Positions 44,156 through 52,637 of a stretch of DNA of 64,000 bases are shown one piece after another. A model generated the notes under the pieces. It was given only the letters and a program-made list of their open reading frames with translations. It was not told the origin of the DNA and searched no databases. The stretch lies in contig NZ_JACAOS010000001.1 of assembly GCF_013386165.1 (NCBI RefSeq), positions 547,476-611,475 of the forward strand. Direction: 5' to 3'. Origin of the DNA: Pseudomonas gingeri (GTDB lineage Bacteria > Pseudomonadota > Gammaproteobacteria > Pseudomonadales > Pseudomonadaceae). Each line of letters begins with the position of its first letter. Positions within the stretch are counted from its first letter, which is position 1. The translations under genes and the position numbers were made by a program.

Positions 44156-44317
44156 ATGAACCCAGACGACAAGTTGATCGACCTTAATACCGAACGGGCC
44201 AAACGTGTCCATGATCTCAATGAAAAGCGCTTGAATGAAGTTCGCCAGGCGTTTGAACAGGCCATGCCATTGGGCAAGGGCAAGAAAAAACCGAAGAACA
44301 AACCGAAAAAGCGCTGA
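44156..44317 (+). CDS. small basic protein, 53 residues
   Basis: The ATG at 44156 opens a 53-codon frame with an acidic, helical first part (MNPDDKLIDLNTERAKRVHD), a middle rich in Glu, Arg and Asn, and a highly basic C-terminus (GKGKKKPKNKPKKR). It lies opposite the upstream open part of the LysR frame, not its real gene. The Lys-rich tail suggests nucleic acid or ribosome contact, but the function is unknown. The protein-like sequence without low-information repeats argues for a real gene. Confidence 0.6.
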   Translation: MNPDDKLIDLNTERAKRVHDLNEKRLNEVRQAFEQAMPLGKGKKKPKNKPKKR

Positions 44318-44461
44318 TAGCCCCGCTGATTCTTGATATGGGTCAGTTATTTCCTTTCTCCCGCGCCCAGCCTCGGGCGGCATTGACCCTGGTCAATTTC
44401 TCACTGTGCCTGCTGGGCTAACTTAGCTCCATCGCAACAGGGCAAGTGCAGGAGGCCAGTC

Positions 44462-44578
44462 ATGTTCTTCGATAACGTGGTGATCGCCGGAGTGCTGACA
44501 GTCGGACTCATGGTGATGTTCTTCGCCGGTTTTGGAATTTTTATCTGGAAAGACTCACAGAAACGGAAGAAACCGTAG
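44462..44578 (+). CDS. 38-residue single-pass membrane microprotein
   Basis: The ATG at 44462 has a perfect AGGAGG 7 bases upstream. The protein has one hydrophobic segment (VIAGVLTVGLMVMFFAGFGI) and a basic tail (WKDSQKRKKP), the layout of a membrane microprotein such as subunits of transport or oxidase complexes. A strong terminator follows 32 bases after the stop. Function is unknown. Confidence 0.65.
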   Translation: MFFDNVVIAGVLTVGLMVMFFAGFGIFIWKDSQKRKKP

Positions 44579-44610
44579 AGCTTCCAGGGAACGAGCACGC
44601 AAGGCATTTT

Positions 44611-44638
44611 GGGCGACTTCGGTCGCCCTTTTTTTTGG
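44611..44638 (+). terminator. intrinsic terminator of the microprotein gene
   Basis: GGGCGAC and GTCGCCC close on the extra-stable TTCG tetraloop and are followed by ten T. Confidence 0.9.
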
Positions 44639-44689
44639 TTTTTTTCCAGGCGCAACAGGTATTGGCGTTCCCACTCAATCACGGGAAAT

Positions 44690-44726
44690 AAAAAAGGTGC
44701 GGTCCCGACAGGAGCGCACCTTTTTT
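44690..44726. terminator. bidirectional terminator between microprotein and pit
   Basis: AAAAAAGGTGCG and CGCACCTTTTTT flank a 13-base loop. It is 17 bases after the pit stop on the minus strand and also acts on the plus strand. Confidence 0.88.
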
Positions 44727-44742
44727 CGTTAACCGCTCGAGA

Positions 44743-46218
44743 TCAGCTGCCGAGCACTATCGTCGACAGCCAGAACAGGCCGGCGGACAAGCCGATGGTC
44801 ATTGGCAGGGTCAACAGCCACGCCAGCAGGATGGTCTTGATGGTGCTGCCTTGCAGGCCGCTCTTGCTGGCAATCATGGTCCCAGCCACACCCGACGACA
44901 GTACGTGGGTGGTCGAGACGGGCAGGGCGACGATATTCGCCAGGGCGATCAGGCCGGCGGTGGTGATTTGCGCCGACATGCCCTGGGCATAGGTCATGCC
45001 CTGCTTGCCGATCTTCTCGCCGATGGTCAGGACTACACGTTTCCAGCCGATCATGGTGCCCAGGCCCAGGGCCAGGGCGACGGCCATGATTACCCAGAAC
45101 GGTGCGTATTCGGTGGTGGCGGTCAGGTCCTTGCGCAGTTTCTCCAGGTCGGCCTTTTCACGGGAATCCAGGCCTGGCAACTTGCCGACTTGCTTGGCGG
45201 TGTCATCCAGGCAAAGCAGGTCGCGACGCACTTCGATGCGCTTGTCCGGCGACAGCGAATGGTAGTCGGTCACACCCGTGAGGTTGCTCATCAGGGCGTT
45301 GATGTTCGCTTCGGTCCGTTGCGGGTTGCAACGGAACTTGCCCGGCATATCGTCCGCTACATTCTTGCCCAGGGCGAGGAAGTCGCTCAGGGTGGCGTTG
45401 TTACGCTGATAGAACTGACTCAGGTGCAGGGTTGCATCGCGGGTGCGTTCGATCTGATAAGTGGTGGTACTCAGGTCGAGCACGAATTGCGCCGGGACGA
45501 TACCGATCAGCACCAGCATGATCAGGCCGATGCCTTTCTGGCCATCGTTGGAGCCGTGCACGAAACTCACGGCCATGGCGGAGATCACCAGCACCATGCG
45601 GTTCCAGAACGGCGGGTGCTTCTTGTCGTCGAGCTTGCGCCGTTGTTCCGGGGTCTTGTGCATCTTGGACTGCGGGCGCCACCATTTCAGGCCGACCAGT
45701 ATCAGGCCCGCCAACAGCAAACCGGCAATCGGCGAGAAAACCAGCGAGGCACCGATATCCACGGCCTTCTGCCAGTTCACCCCTTCGCTCACCGGAATAC
45801 CGTTGAGCAGGGCATTGGCCAGGCCGACACCGAGGATCGAACCGATCAGGGTGTGGGAGCTGGAGGCCGGGATACCGAAGTACCAGGTGCCCAGGTTCCA
45901 GGCGATGGCCGCGGCGAGCAGGGAAAACACCATGGCCAGGCCATGTCCGGTGTTGACGTTGATCAGCAGCTCGACCGGCAACAGGTGGACGATTGCATAG
46001 GCCACGCCGACGCCGCCCAGCAGCACGCCGAGGAAGTTGAACACACCGGAAAAGAACACCGCCAGGTGGGGCGGCATGGCTTTGGTGTAGATAACAGTGG
46101 CTACCGCGTTAGCGGTGTCATGAAAGCCGTTGATGAACTCGAAGCTGAGGACAAAGGCCAGGGCGAGCACCAGGCTCACAAGCACCCAGGCATCCAGTCC
46201 GCTGAATAAATCGATCAT
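44743..46218 (-). CDS. inorganic phosphate transporter, Pit family
   Basis: The 491-residue PiT-family permease has two halves with the family repeat: FEFINGFHDTANAVATVIYT near the N-terminus and FVHGSNDGQKGIGLIMLVLI in the second half. There are about ten membrane segments and a hydrophilic insert of about 130 residues (around 255-370). It acts as a phosphate:proton (metal phosphate) symporter. It is monocistronic; 216 bases upstream contain no gene. Confidence 0.92.
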   Translation of the reverse strand: MIDLFSGLDAWVLVSLVLALAFVLSFEFINGFHDTANAVATVIYTKAMPPHLAVFFSGVFNFLGVLLGGVGVAYAIVHLLPVELLINVNTGHGLAMVFSLLAAAIAWNLGTWYFGIPASSSHTLIGSILGVGLANALLNGIPVSEGVNWQKAVDIGASLVFSPIAGLLLAGLILVGLKWWRPQSKMHKTPEQRRKLDDKKHPPFWNRMVLVISAMAVSFVHGSNDGQKGIGLIMLVLIGIVPAQFVLDLSTTTYQIERTRDATLHLSQFYQRNNATLSDFLALGKNVADDMPGKFRCNPQRTEANINALMSNLTGVTDYHSLSPDKRIEVRRDLLCLDDTAKQVGKLPGLDSREKADLEKLRKDLTATTEYAPFWVIMAVALALGLGTMIGWKRVVLTIGEKIGKQGMTYAQGMSAQITTAGLIALANIVALPVSTTHVLSSGVAGTMIASKSGLQGSTIKTILLAWLLTLPMTIGLSAGLFWLSTIVLGS

Positions 46219-46434
46219 GAAGGTTTTCTGACCCGGTCATAAGGGGGCGCGATTATGCCAGAAAACTTTCAGCTGAGGGCCTGCCTGACACCATTTGACC
46301 TGAGCGGGTGGTCAAGGCCGACGATTGACACGCGGATGGCGTAAGTCTTGGCGTCCAGCGGGCCAGGTATTGTCCGGGTAGGAAAGACCAGGCGGCGACG
46401 GGCAGGGCTCGGCAAGGTTCAATACCGATTAAGC

Positions 46435-46635
46435 CTAAGGCTCTTCGGCCTTGAGTTCCTTTTCCATTTTTTGCAGTTCCTGGGTAAACGCCTGATCCAG
46501 AAGACTGGCTCGTTTGCGCCAGGGTTTGCGTTCCGGTTCGGGTTGCGCGGCGTAGGTGGTGACAGCCCCGCCGTAAACATCCTTGTAACGTTGTTCCTGG
46601 CGCTCAAGTTCCGCGCGCAGTTCGTCTTTCGTCAC
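46435..46635 (-). CDS. small conserved hypothetical protein
   Basis: The 66-residue hydrophilic protein is rich in Glu, Lys and Arg ([35 protein letters not shown]), mostly helical, with no known domain and no signal peptide. It stands between pit and the pca region and is transcribed alone. A near-consensus TATAAT on the minus strand (46768-46773) could be its promoter, but no good -35 was found. Confidence 0.65.
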   Translation of the reverse strand: MTKDELRAELERQEQRYKDVYGGAVTTYAAQPEPERKPWRKRASLLDQAFTQELQKMEKELKAEEP

Positions 46636-47018
46636 AGTACTACCTAATTTGAGTTGAATGATTGTGTTCCATTAAACACAACCGCCCCGGCGAGACGTTC
46701 AATGTCGAGCTTGAACGCTGACAGTCGAACCCCTGTCGGGCCAGACGGCCTTGAGGTCGCACAGGGTATTATAGCGGTCGGTTTGACTGACACTATCGCG
46801 AAGATAAGGGAGTTCGTCAACTTTGTCGGTGACTTTTGTGATGTAGGATGTTTTAACTGTAACTTGAGGGCGAGGTAACCGCTGCCTGTTTTTTGACGAC
46901 AATTATCAATTCAAGTTGCAGTGCAATAAGCCCGATACTTGGAAGTACAATCCCGGGTCTGTTGAAAAACCACTGTTCAACTTCTGAAATAGACGGCGTG
47001 TGCACGATCGCGAAGGGG
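46636..47018. other. intergenic stretch without a supported gene
   Basis: Short open frames here have low protein quality and no ribosome sites. Apart from the TATAAT element at 46768-46773 (minus), no repeat or RNA gene was recognised up to the terminator of the small RNA candidate at 47019. Confidence 0.5.
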
Positions 47019-47107
47019 AAAAAAACGGCCTCACTTCGTGGGTGAGGCCGGACCGACGGATCCCCCGGTGGGTACCTGACCAGTATCCCGGGAAATCCGT
47101 AGCGGCG
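47019..47107 (-). ncRNA. structured small RNA candidate upstream of pcaR
   Basis: On the minus strand an intrinsic terminator of high quality (stem CGGCCTCAC/GTGAGGCCG, loop CCACGAA, seven T; 47019-47050) ends a region with no coding gene. Just before it, CGGATTTCCCGG (47099-47088) pairs with CCGGGGGATCCG (47068-47057) over 12 bases. Two of the pairs are G-U, which hold only for the minus-strand RNA. TTGACC (47141-47136) with TACCTT or TATACC (47118-47113 or 47120-47115) could be the promoter; the -10 is weak. A transcript of about 90 nt is predicted. The family is unrecognised. Confidence 0.5.
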
Positions 47108-47142
47108 CGTTTAAGGTATAAGCTGCGGCGATCAGGGTCAAT

Positions 47143-47175
47143 TGCGATTATCGGTCATTGGTTCGATAATCGCAC
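47143..47175. promoter_or_regulatory. PcaR operator before pcaR (paired sites)
   Basis: GTTCGATAATCGCAC (47161-47175) is the sequence reported for PcaR binding in P. putida. An inverted copy of its core, TGCGATTATCG (47143-47153), lies beside it. The two CGATxATCG cores start 19 bases apart. The site is about 80 bases before the pcaR ATG, fitting autoregulation. Confidence 0.75.
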
Positions 47176-47253
47176 AAAGTTGAAGGTTCCTGGCTTGCCT
47201 ATCCGCCGGGGCCAGGCCTGTAATGGGTCTCCACGGCAGACAAGGAATTTGCA

Positions 47254-48096
47254 ATGAACGATCAACTGCGTGATGCCTTCGCCTCCGTGGCGCCGCCCAT
47301 CGTCGCCTCGCCGGCCAAGCGTATCCAGGCGCTGACCGGCGACCCCGACTTCATGACCTCGCTGGCCCGTGGCCTGGCGGTGGTGCAGGCGTTCCAGGAG
47401 CGCAAGCGGCACCTGACCATTGCGCAGATCAGCCACCGCACGGAAATTCCACGGGCGGCCGTGCGCCGTTGCCTGCATACCTTGATCAAGCTCGGCTATG
47501 CCACTACCGACGGACGGACCTATTCGCTGTTGCCCAAGGTGCTGACCCTGGGGCACGCCTACCTGTCGTCCACGCCCCTGGCGGTATCGGCGCAACCCTA
47601 CCTCGACCGTATGAGCGATCAACTGCACGAAGCCTGCAACATGGCGACCCTGGAGGGTGACGACATCCTCTATATCGCCCGTTCCGCCACCACCCAGCGG
47701 CTGATCTCGGTCGATCTCTCGGTGGGCGGGCGCTTGCCGGCCTATTGCACGTCCATGGGCCGAATCCTGCTGGCGGCCCTGGACGACGCTTCGTTGCACG
47801 AGTACCTCGACCACGCCGATTTGCACGCCAAGACCAGCCGGACCCTGCACACTCGCGATGCCTTGCTCGAATGCCTGCAACAGGTGCGCCAGCAGGGTTG
47901 GTGCATTGTCGATCAGGAACTCGAACAAGGTTTGCGTTCGATTGCCGTGCCGGTCTACGACGCTTCCGGGCAAGTGCTGGCGGCGCTGAATGTCAGTACC
48001 CATGCCGGGCGTGTCAGTTGCAGCGAGCTGGAGCAGCGGGTGCTGCCGAGCATGCTCAAGGCCAGCCGTGAGCTGAGTGCCCAGTTGTTTTCCTGA
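47254..48096 (+). CDS. pcaR: IclR-type regulator PcaR
   Basis: The 280-residue IclR-family regulator activates the pca genes with beta-ketoadipate and represses itself. It has an N-terminal helix-turn-helix (LAVVQAFQERKRHLTIAQIS, TEIPRAAVRRCLHTL) and a C-terminal effector domain (YCTSMGRILLAALDD, VDQELEQGLRSIAVPVYDAS). ATG at 47254 follows AAGGAATTTGCA. It is the first gene of the pca locus. Confidence 0.93.
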   Translation: MNDQLRDAFASVAPPIVASPAKRIQALTGDPDFMTSLARGLAVVQAFQERKRHLTIAQISHRTEIPRAAVRRCLHTLIKLGYATTDGRTYSLLPKVLTLGHAYLSSTPLAVSAQPYLDRMSDQLHEACNMATLEGDDILYIARSATTQRLISVDLSVGGRLPAYCTSMGRILLAALDDASLHEYLDHADLHAKTSRTLHTRDALLECLQQVRQQGWCIVDQELEQGLRSIAVPVYDASGQVLAALNVSTHAGRVSCSELEQRVLPSMLKASRELSAQLFS

Positions 48097-48164
48097 GCCC
48101 CACACCGGCTACGCTTTCCCGGGCGAATGGCTCGAAAGGTAAACCGGTAGCTTGCAAACAAGTT

Positions 48165-48200
48165 GTTCGATTATCGAACGGTTAATCGATTATCGGATTG
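48165..48200. promoter_or_regulatory. PcaR operator before pcaI (paired sites)
   Basis: GTTCGATTATCGAAC (48165-48179) and TAATCGATTATCGGAT (48183-48198) carry two CGATTATCG cores starting 19 bases apart, the same spacing as before pcaR. They lie about 95-125 bases before the pcaI start, fitting an activator site at the pcaIJ promoter. Confidence 0.7.
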
Positions 48201-48291
48201 TTTGGCCGTCGACCCCCGGCTTACCCTGATCTCATCACGGCGCTGAACCGCGCGCCGCCCTCAGGCTGGTTTAAACCGGGAGTCTGCACCC

Positions 48292-49149
48292 ATGGCTGAA
48301 ATCCTTTCGCTGCATGAAGCGGTGAAGCAGTTCGTCAACGACGGCGATACCGTCGCGCTCGAAGGCTTCACTCATCTGATTCCGACGGCGGCGGGTCATG
48401 AAATCATTCGTCAGGGCAAGAAAGACCTGACGCTGGTGCGTATGACCCCCGACCTGGTCTATGACCAGCTCATCGGCGCCGGTTGCGCCCGCAAGCTGAT
48501 CTTCTCCTGGGGCGGCAATCCGGGCGTGGGCTCGCTGCACCGCCTGCGCGATGCCGTCGAGAAACACTGGCCACACCCGCTGGAAATCGAAGAGCACAGC
48601 CATGCCGACCTGGCCAACGCCTATGTGGCCGGCGCTTCCGGCTTGCCGTTCGCGGTATTGCGGGCCTACGCCGGTTCCGACCTGCCGAAGGTCAATCCGC
48701 TGATCAAGACGGTTACCTGCCCGTTCACCGGTGAAGTGTTGGCCGCCGTCCCCTCGGTACGCCCGGACGTCACCGTGATCCATGCGCAGAAGGCCGACCG
48801 CAAGGGCAACGTGCTGCTCTGGGGCATTCTTGGTGTGCAGAAGGAAGCGGCCCTGGCGGCCAAACGCTGCATCGTAACGGTCGAGGAGATCGTCGACGAC
48901 TTGCAGGCGCCGATGAACGCCTGCGTCTTGCCGACCTGGGCCCTGAGCGCGGTCTGTCATGTGCCAGGTGGCGCGCACCCGTCCTACGCCCATGGGTATA
49001 CCGAGCGCGACAACCGTTTCTACCAGGCTTGGGACCCGATTGCCCGCGACCGCGCCACCTTTACCGCCTGGATCGACGAGTACATCCATGGCACTGCGGA
49101 CTTTGCCGAGTTCCAGCGCAAACTGGCCCACGCTTCGGAGGTTAAGTGA
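48292..49149 (+). CDS. pcaI: 3-oxoadipate CoA-transferase subunit A
   Basis: The 285-residue subunit of the enzyme moves CoA from succinyl-CoA to beta-ketoadipate. The family I CoA-transferase alpha block EGFTHLIPTAAGHEIIRQGK (about 25-44), the VRMTPDLVYDQLIGAG segment and WGGNPGVGSLHRLRDAV are visible. The stop overlaps the pcaJ start by one base. It is longer than the 230-residue subunit of P. putida PcaI and belongs to the larger subunit type found in fluorescent pseudomonads. Confidence 0.92.
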   Translation: MAEILSLHEAVKQFVNDGDTVALEGFTHLIPTAAGHEIIRQGKKDLTLVRMTPDLVYDQLIGAGCARKLIFSWGGNPGVGSLHRLRDAVEKHWPHPLEIEEHSHADLANAYVAGASGLPFAVLRAYAGSDLPKVNPLIKTVTCPFTGEVLAAVPSVRPDVTVIHAQKADRKGNVLLWGILGVQKEAALAAKRCIVTVEEIVDDLQAPMNACVLPTWALSAVCHVPGGAHPSYAHGYTERDNRFYQAWDPIARDRATFTAWIDEYIHGTADFAEFQRKLAHASEVK

Positions 49150-49928
49150 TGACCTACACCACCAATGAAATGATGACGGTGGCCGCGGCCCGTCGACTGA
49201 AGAACGGTTCGGTCTGCTTCGTCGGCATCGGCCTGCCGTCCAAGGCCGCCAACCTGGCGCGCCTGACCTCTTCGCCGGACGTGGTGCTGATCTACGAGTC
49301 GGGTCCGATTGGCGCCAAGCCCAGTGTATTGCCACTGTCCATCGGTGACGGCGAGCTGGCGGAAACCGCCGACACCGTGGTGCCGACCGGTGAGATCTTC
49401 CGTTACTGGCTGCAAGGTGGGCGCATCGATGTCGGCTTTCTCGGCGCGGCCCAGGTCGACCGTTTCGGCAATATCAACACCACTGTGGTCGGTGACTATT
49501 TCTCGCCCAAGGTCCGCCTGCCCGGTGCCGGTGGCGCGCCGGAAATCGCCGGCTCGGCGAAAAGCGTCCTGATCATCCTCAAGCAGTCGGCGCGCTCCTT
49601 TGTCGACAAGCTGGACTTCATCACCTCGGTCGGTCATGGCGAAGGCGGCGACTCGCGCAAACGCCTGGGCCTGCCGGGTGCCGGTCCGGTGGGCATCATC
49701 ACCGACCTGTGCATCATGGAGCCGCAAGCCCCCAGCCACGAGTTCGTGGTCACCGCGTTGCACCCGGGGGTGACCCGCGAGCAAGTGATCGCCGCCACCG
49801 GCTGGGCCGTGCGCTTTGCCGATCAGGTCGCGGTCAGCGACGTGCCCAGCGAGACCGAGCTGAACGCTTTGCGTGACCTTGAGGTCCGCACTGCCGCGGC
49901 CCATGGCCAGACCCCAGGAGAAGCCTGA
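49149..49928 (+). CDS. pcaJ: 3-oxoadipate CoA-transferase subunit B
   Basis: The 259-residue beta subunit carries the catalytic Glu in [11 protein letters not shown] (about 55-65), with [17 protein letters not shown] upstream and [18 protein letters not shown] downstream. The ATG at 49149 follows the pcaI TGA by overlap (TGATG); a GTG one codon earlier is also open but less likely. It is directly followed by pcaF, again with a one-base overlap. Confidence 0.93.
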   Translation: MTYTTNEMMTVAAARRLKNGSVCFVGIGLPSKAANLARLTSSPDVVLIYESGPIGAKPSVLPLSIGDGELAETADTVVPTGEIFRYWLQGGRIDVGFLGAAQVDRFGNINTTVVGDYFSPKVRLPGAGGAPEIAGSAKSVLIILKQSARSFVDKLDFITSVGHGEGGDSRKRLGLPGAGPVGIITDLCIMEPQAPSHEFVVTALHPGVTREQVIAATGWAVRFADQVAVSDVPSETELNALRDLEVRTAAAHGQTPGEA

Positions 49929-51130
49929 TGCGCGACGTCTTTATCTGTGATGCCATTCGCACCCCCATCGGTCGTTTCGGTGGCGGCCTGGCCGGTGTCC
50001 GCGCCGATGACCTGGCGGCGATCCCGATCAAGGCGCTGATGGAACGTAACCCGTCGGTGAACTGGAACGAGGTCGATGAGGTATTTCTCGGCTGCGCCAA
50101 CCAGTCCGGCGAAGACAACCGCAACGTCGCCCGCATGGCGCTGTTGCTGGCGGGGTTGCCGGAGACGGTGCCCGGTGTGACCCTCAATCGCCTCTGCGCC
50201 TCGGGCCTGGATGCCATTGGTACCGCGTTCCGCGCCATTGCCAGCGGCGAGATGGAACTGGCGATTGCCGGTGGTGTGGAATCCATGTCCCGTGCTCCTT
50301 TCGTGATGGGCAAGGCTGACGCGGCGTTCTCGCGCAATATGAAACTGGAAGACACCACCATTGGCTGGCGTTTCATCAACCCGCTGATGAAGGCCCAGTA
50401 CGGTGTTGATGCGATGCCGCAGACCGCCGACAACGTGGCGGACGATTACCAGGTGTCGCGCGCCGATCAGGACGCCTTTGCCCTGCGCAGCCAGGAACGT
50501 GCGGCGCTCGCCCAGGCCTCGGGTTTCTTCAGCGAGGAAATCGTAGCGGTGCGTATCGCCCACAAAAAAGGCGAAACCGTGGTCGAGCACGATGAGCATC
50601 CACGGGCCGATACGACGCTGGAAGCCCTGACCCGACTCAAGCCGGTCAACGGTCCGGACAAGACCGTTACCGCCGGCAATGCGTCCGGTGTCAACGATGG
50701 GGCCGCCGCACTGATCCTGGCGTCTGCCGCGGCGGTGAAGAAACATGGCCTGACGGCCCGTGCCCGGGTACTCGGCATGGCCAGTGCGGGTGTCGCACCC
50801 CGGGTCATGGGGATCGGTCCGGTACCGGCGGTGCGCAAATTGACCGAGCGGCTGGGGCTGGCCGTCAGCGACTTCGACGTCATCGAACTGAACGAAGCGT
50901 TCGCCAGCCAGGGCCTGGCGGTGCTGCGTGAGCTGGGTCTCGCTGACGATGCCGCGCAGGTCAATCCGAACGGTGGCGCCATCGCCCTCGGCCATCCGCT
51001 GGGCATGAGCGGCGCACGCCTGGTGCTGACCGCACTGCACCAGCTGGAACGGATCGGTGGCAGCAAGGGCCTGGCGACCCTGTGTGTCGGCGTCGGGCAG
51101 GGGATGGCGCTGGCGATTGAACGGGTCTGA
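49928..51130 (+). CDS. pcaF: beta-ketoadipyl-CoA thiolase
   Basis: The 400-residue thiolase splits beta-ketoadipyl-CoA to succinyl-CoA and acetyl-CoA, the last step of the pathway. The nucleophilic Cys is in [14 protein letters not shown] (about residue 90). The His and second Cys motifs are [20 protein letters not shown] and [11 protein letters not shown]. The gene is coupled to pcaJ. Confidence 0.95.
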   Translation: MRDVFICDAIRTPIGRFGGGLAGVRADDLAAIPIKALMERNPSVNWNEVDEVFLGCANQSGEDNRNVARMALLLAGLPETVPGVTLNRLCASGLDAIGTAFRAIASGEMELAIAGGVESMSRAPFVMGKADAAFSRNMKLEDTTIGWRFINPLMKAQYGVDAMPQTADNVADDYQVSRADQDAFALRSQERAALAQASGFFSEEIVAVRIAHKKGETVVEHDEHPRADTTLEALTRLKPVNGPDKTVTAGNASGVNDGAAALILASAAAVKKHGLTARARVLGMASAGVAPRVMGIGPVPAVRKLTERLGLAVSDFDVIELNEAFASQGLAVLRELGLADDAAQVNPNGGAIALGHPLGMSGARLVLTALHQLERIGGSKGLATLCVGVGQGMALAIERV

Positions 51131-51151
51131 GAGTCGCGGGCAATAAAACAG

Positions 51152-51187
51152 GCGCCCGGATGATGGCCACGGACTGTCATTCGGGCG
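51152..51187. terminator. imperfect hairpin between pcaF and pcaT
   Basis: CGCCCGGATGAT and GTCATTCGGGCG pair with two mismatches around an 11-base loop. There is no proper T-run, so it may be an mRNA-stabilising or attenuating hairpin rather than a full terminator. Confidence 0.4.
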
Positions 51188-51258
51188 ATTGTTCTTGTAA
51201 AACAGGTCTGTTGCGAAGTATGTCTAAACTGCAACTTACCTCCTTCGAGTGATGACAC

Positions 51259-52554
51259 ATGACAACAACAACGATGCCGTACACCCCCGAAGAACGTAAC
51301 AAAAGAATTTTTGCCATTGTCGGTGCCTCTTCCGGCAATCTGGTCGAGTGGTTCGACTTCTACGTCTATGCCTTCTGCGCCATCTACTTTGCCCCGGCGT
51401 TTTTTCCATCCGGCGATCCCACGGCGCAGTTGCTCAACACCGCCGGCGTGTTTGCCGCCGGTTTCCTGATGCGGCCCATCGGTGGCTGGTTGTTCGGGCG
51501 CGTGGCTGACAAGCACGGTCGCAAGAACTCGATGATGATCTCGGTGCTGATGATGTGCGCCGGCTCCCTGGTGATCGCCTTCCTGCCGACCTACGCGAGC
51601 ATCGGTGCCTGGGCGCCGTTTCTGCTACTGGTCGCGCGCCTGTTCCAGGGCCTGTCGGTGGGCGGGGAATACGGCACCACCGCGACCTACATGAGTGAGG
51701 TGGCCCTGCGCGGCCAACGCGGCTTTTTCGCCTCGTTCCAGTACGTGACCCTGATCGGCGGGCAATTGCTGGCGGTGCTGGTGCTGGTGATCCTGCAGCA
51801 GTTCCTCTCCGAGCCTGAGCTCAAGGCCTGGGGCTGGCGGATCCCGTTCGTGATCGGCGCCATCGCGGCATTGATCTCGCTGTTGCTGCGTCGCTCCCTG
51901 AAGGAAACCACCAGCAAGGAAACCCGCCAGGACAAGGACGCCGGCAGCATGCGGGCGTTGTTCCGCGACCACAAGGCGGCCTTTATCACCGTACTCGGCT
52001 ATACCGCCGGCGGCTCGCTGATTTTCTACACCTTCACCACGTACATGCAGAAGTACCTGGTGAACACCGCCGGCATGACCGCCAAGACCGCCAGTTTCAT
52101 CATGACCGGCGTGTTGTTCCTCTATATGTGCATGCAACCGTTGTTCGGCCTGCTCTCGGACCGTATCGGCCGGCGTAGCAGCATGCTCTGGTTTGGCGCC
52201 CTGGGCACTCTGTGCACCGTGCCGATCCTGCTGACCCTGAAGACCGTGACCAGCCCGTTCCTGGCCTTCGTGCTGATCACCCTGGCGCTGGCGATCGTCA
52301 GTTTCTATACCTCCATCAGCGGCCTGGTCAAAGCCGAGATGTTCCCGGTCCAGGTGCGTGCACTGGGCGTGGGCCTGGCCTACGCGGTGGCGAATGCGAT
52401 CTTCGGCGGCTCGGCGGAATACGTGGCCCTGAACCTGAAGTCGGTGGGGATGGAAAACGCCTTCTACTGGTATGTGACGGTGATGATGGCGGTGGCCTTC
52501 CTGTTCAGCCTGCGCCTGCCGAAAGAAGCGGCGTACCTGCACCACGATCACTGA
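51259..52554 (+). CDS. pcaT: MFS transporter PcaT (MHS family)
   Basis: The 431-residue carrier of the metabolite:proton symporter family, with twelve helices, has [20 protein letters not shown] (about 25-44), the [13 protein letters not shown] loop and [20 protein letters not shown]. It is closest to PcaT/KgtP-type dicarboxylate permeases found in pca clusters. PcaT of P. putida is proposed to take up beta-ketoadipate. The start codon sits in an ACAACAACAAC run (51262-51272) that matches the Hfq/Crc target motif. Confidence 0.88.
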   Translation: MTTTTMPYTPEERNKRIFAIVGASSGNLVEWFDFYVYAFCAIYFAPAFFPSGDPTAQLLNTAGVFAAGFLMRPIGGWLFGRVADKHGRKNSMMISVLMMCAGSLVIAFLPTYASIGAWAPFLLLVARLFQGLSVGGEYGTTATYMSEVALRGQRGFFASFQYVTLIGGQLLAVLVLVILQQFLSEPELKAWGWRIPFVIGAIAALISLLLRRSLKETTSKETRQDKDAGSMRALFRDHKAAFITVLGYTAGGSLIFYTFTTYMQKYLVNTAGMTAKTASFIMTGVLFLYMCMQPLFGLLSDRIGRRSSMLWFGALGTLCTVPILLTLKTVTSPFLAFVLITLALAIVSFYTSISGLVKAEMFPVQVRALGVGLAYAVANAIFGGSAEYVALNLKSVGMENAFYWYVTVMMAVAFLFSLRLPKEAAYLHHDH

Positions 52555-52637
52555 TCGGTTCGCGCGCCCTTGATGGGCGCGCATGAGCTGGGTAACCAGC
52601 AGGCCATACATTGGGTTTTTACTTGAAGGGGATGAAC

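Noticed and set aside
43966..44301. Upstream extension of the GcvA-like LysR frame
   Set aside because: It runs antisense to the 53-residue ORF and has no ribosome site; the GTG at 43965 has a good one.
46654..46878. 74-codon plus-strand open frame
   Set aside because: No ribosome site, poor composition, opposite to a possible promoter; no support as a gene.
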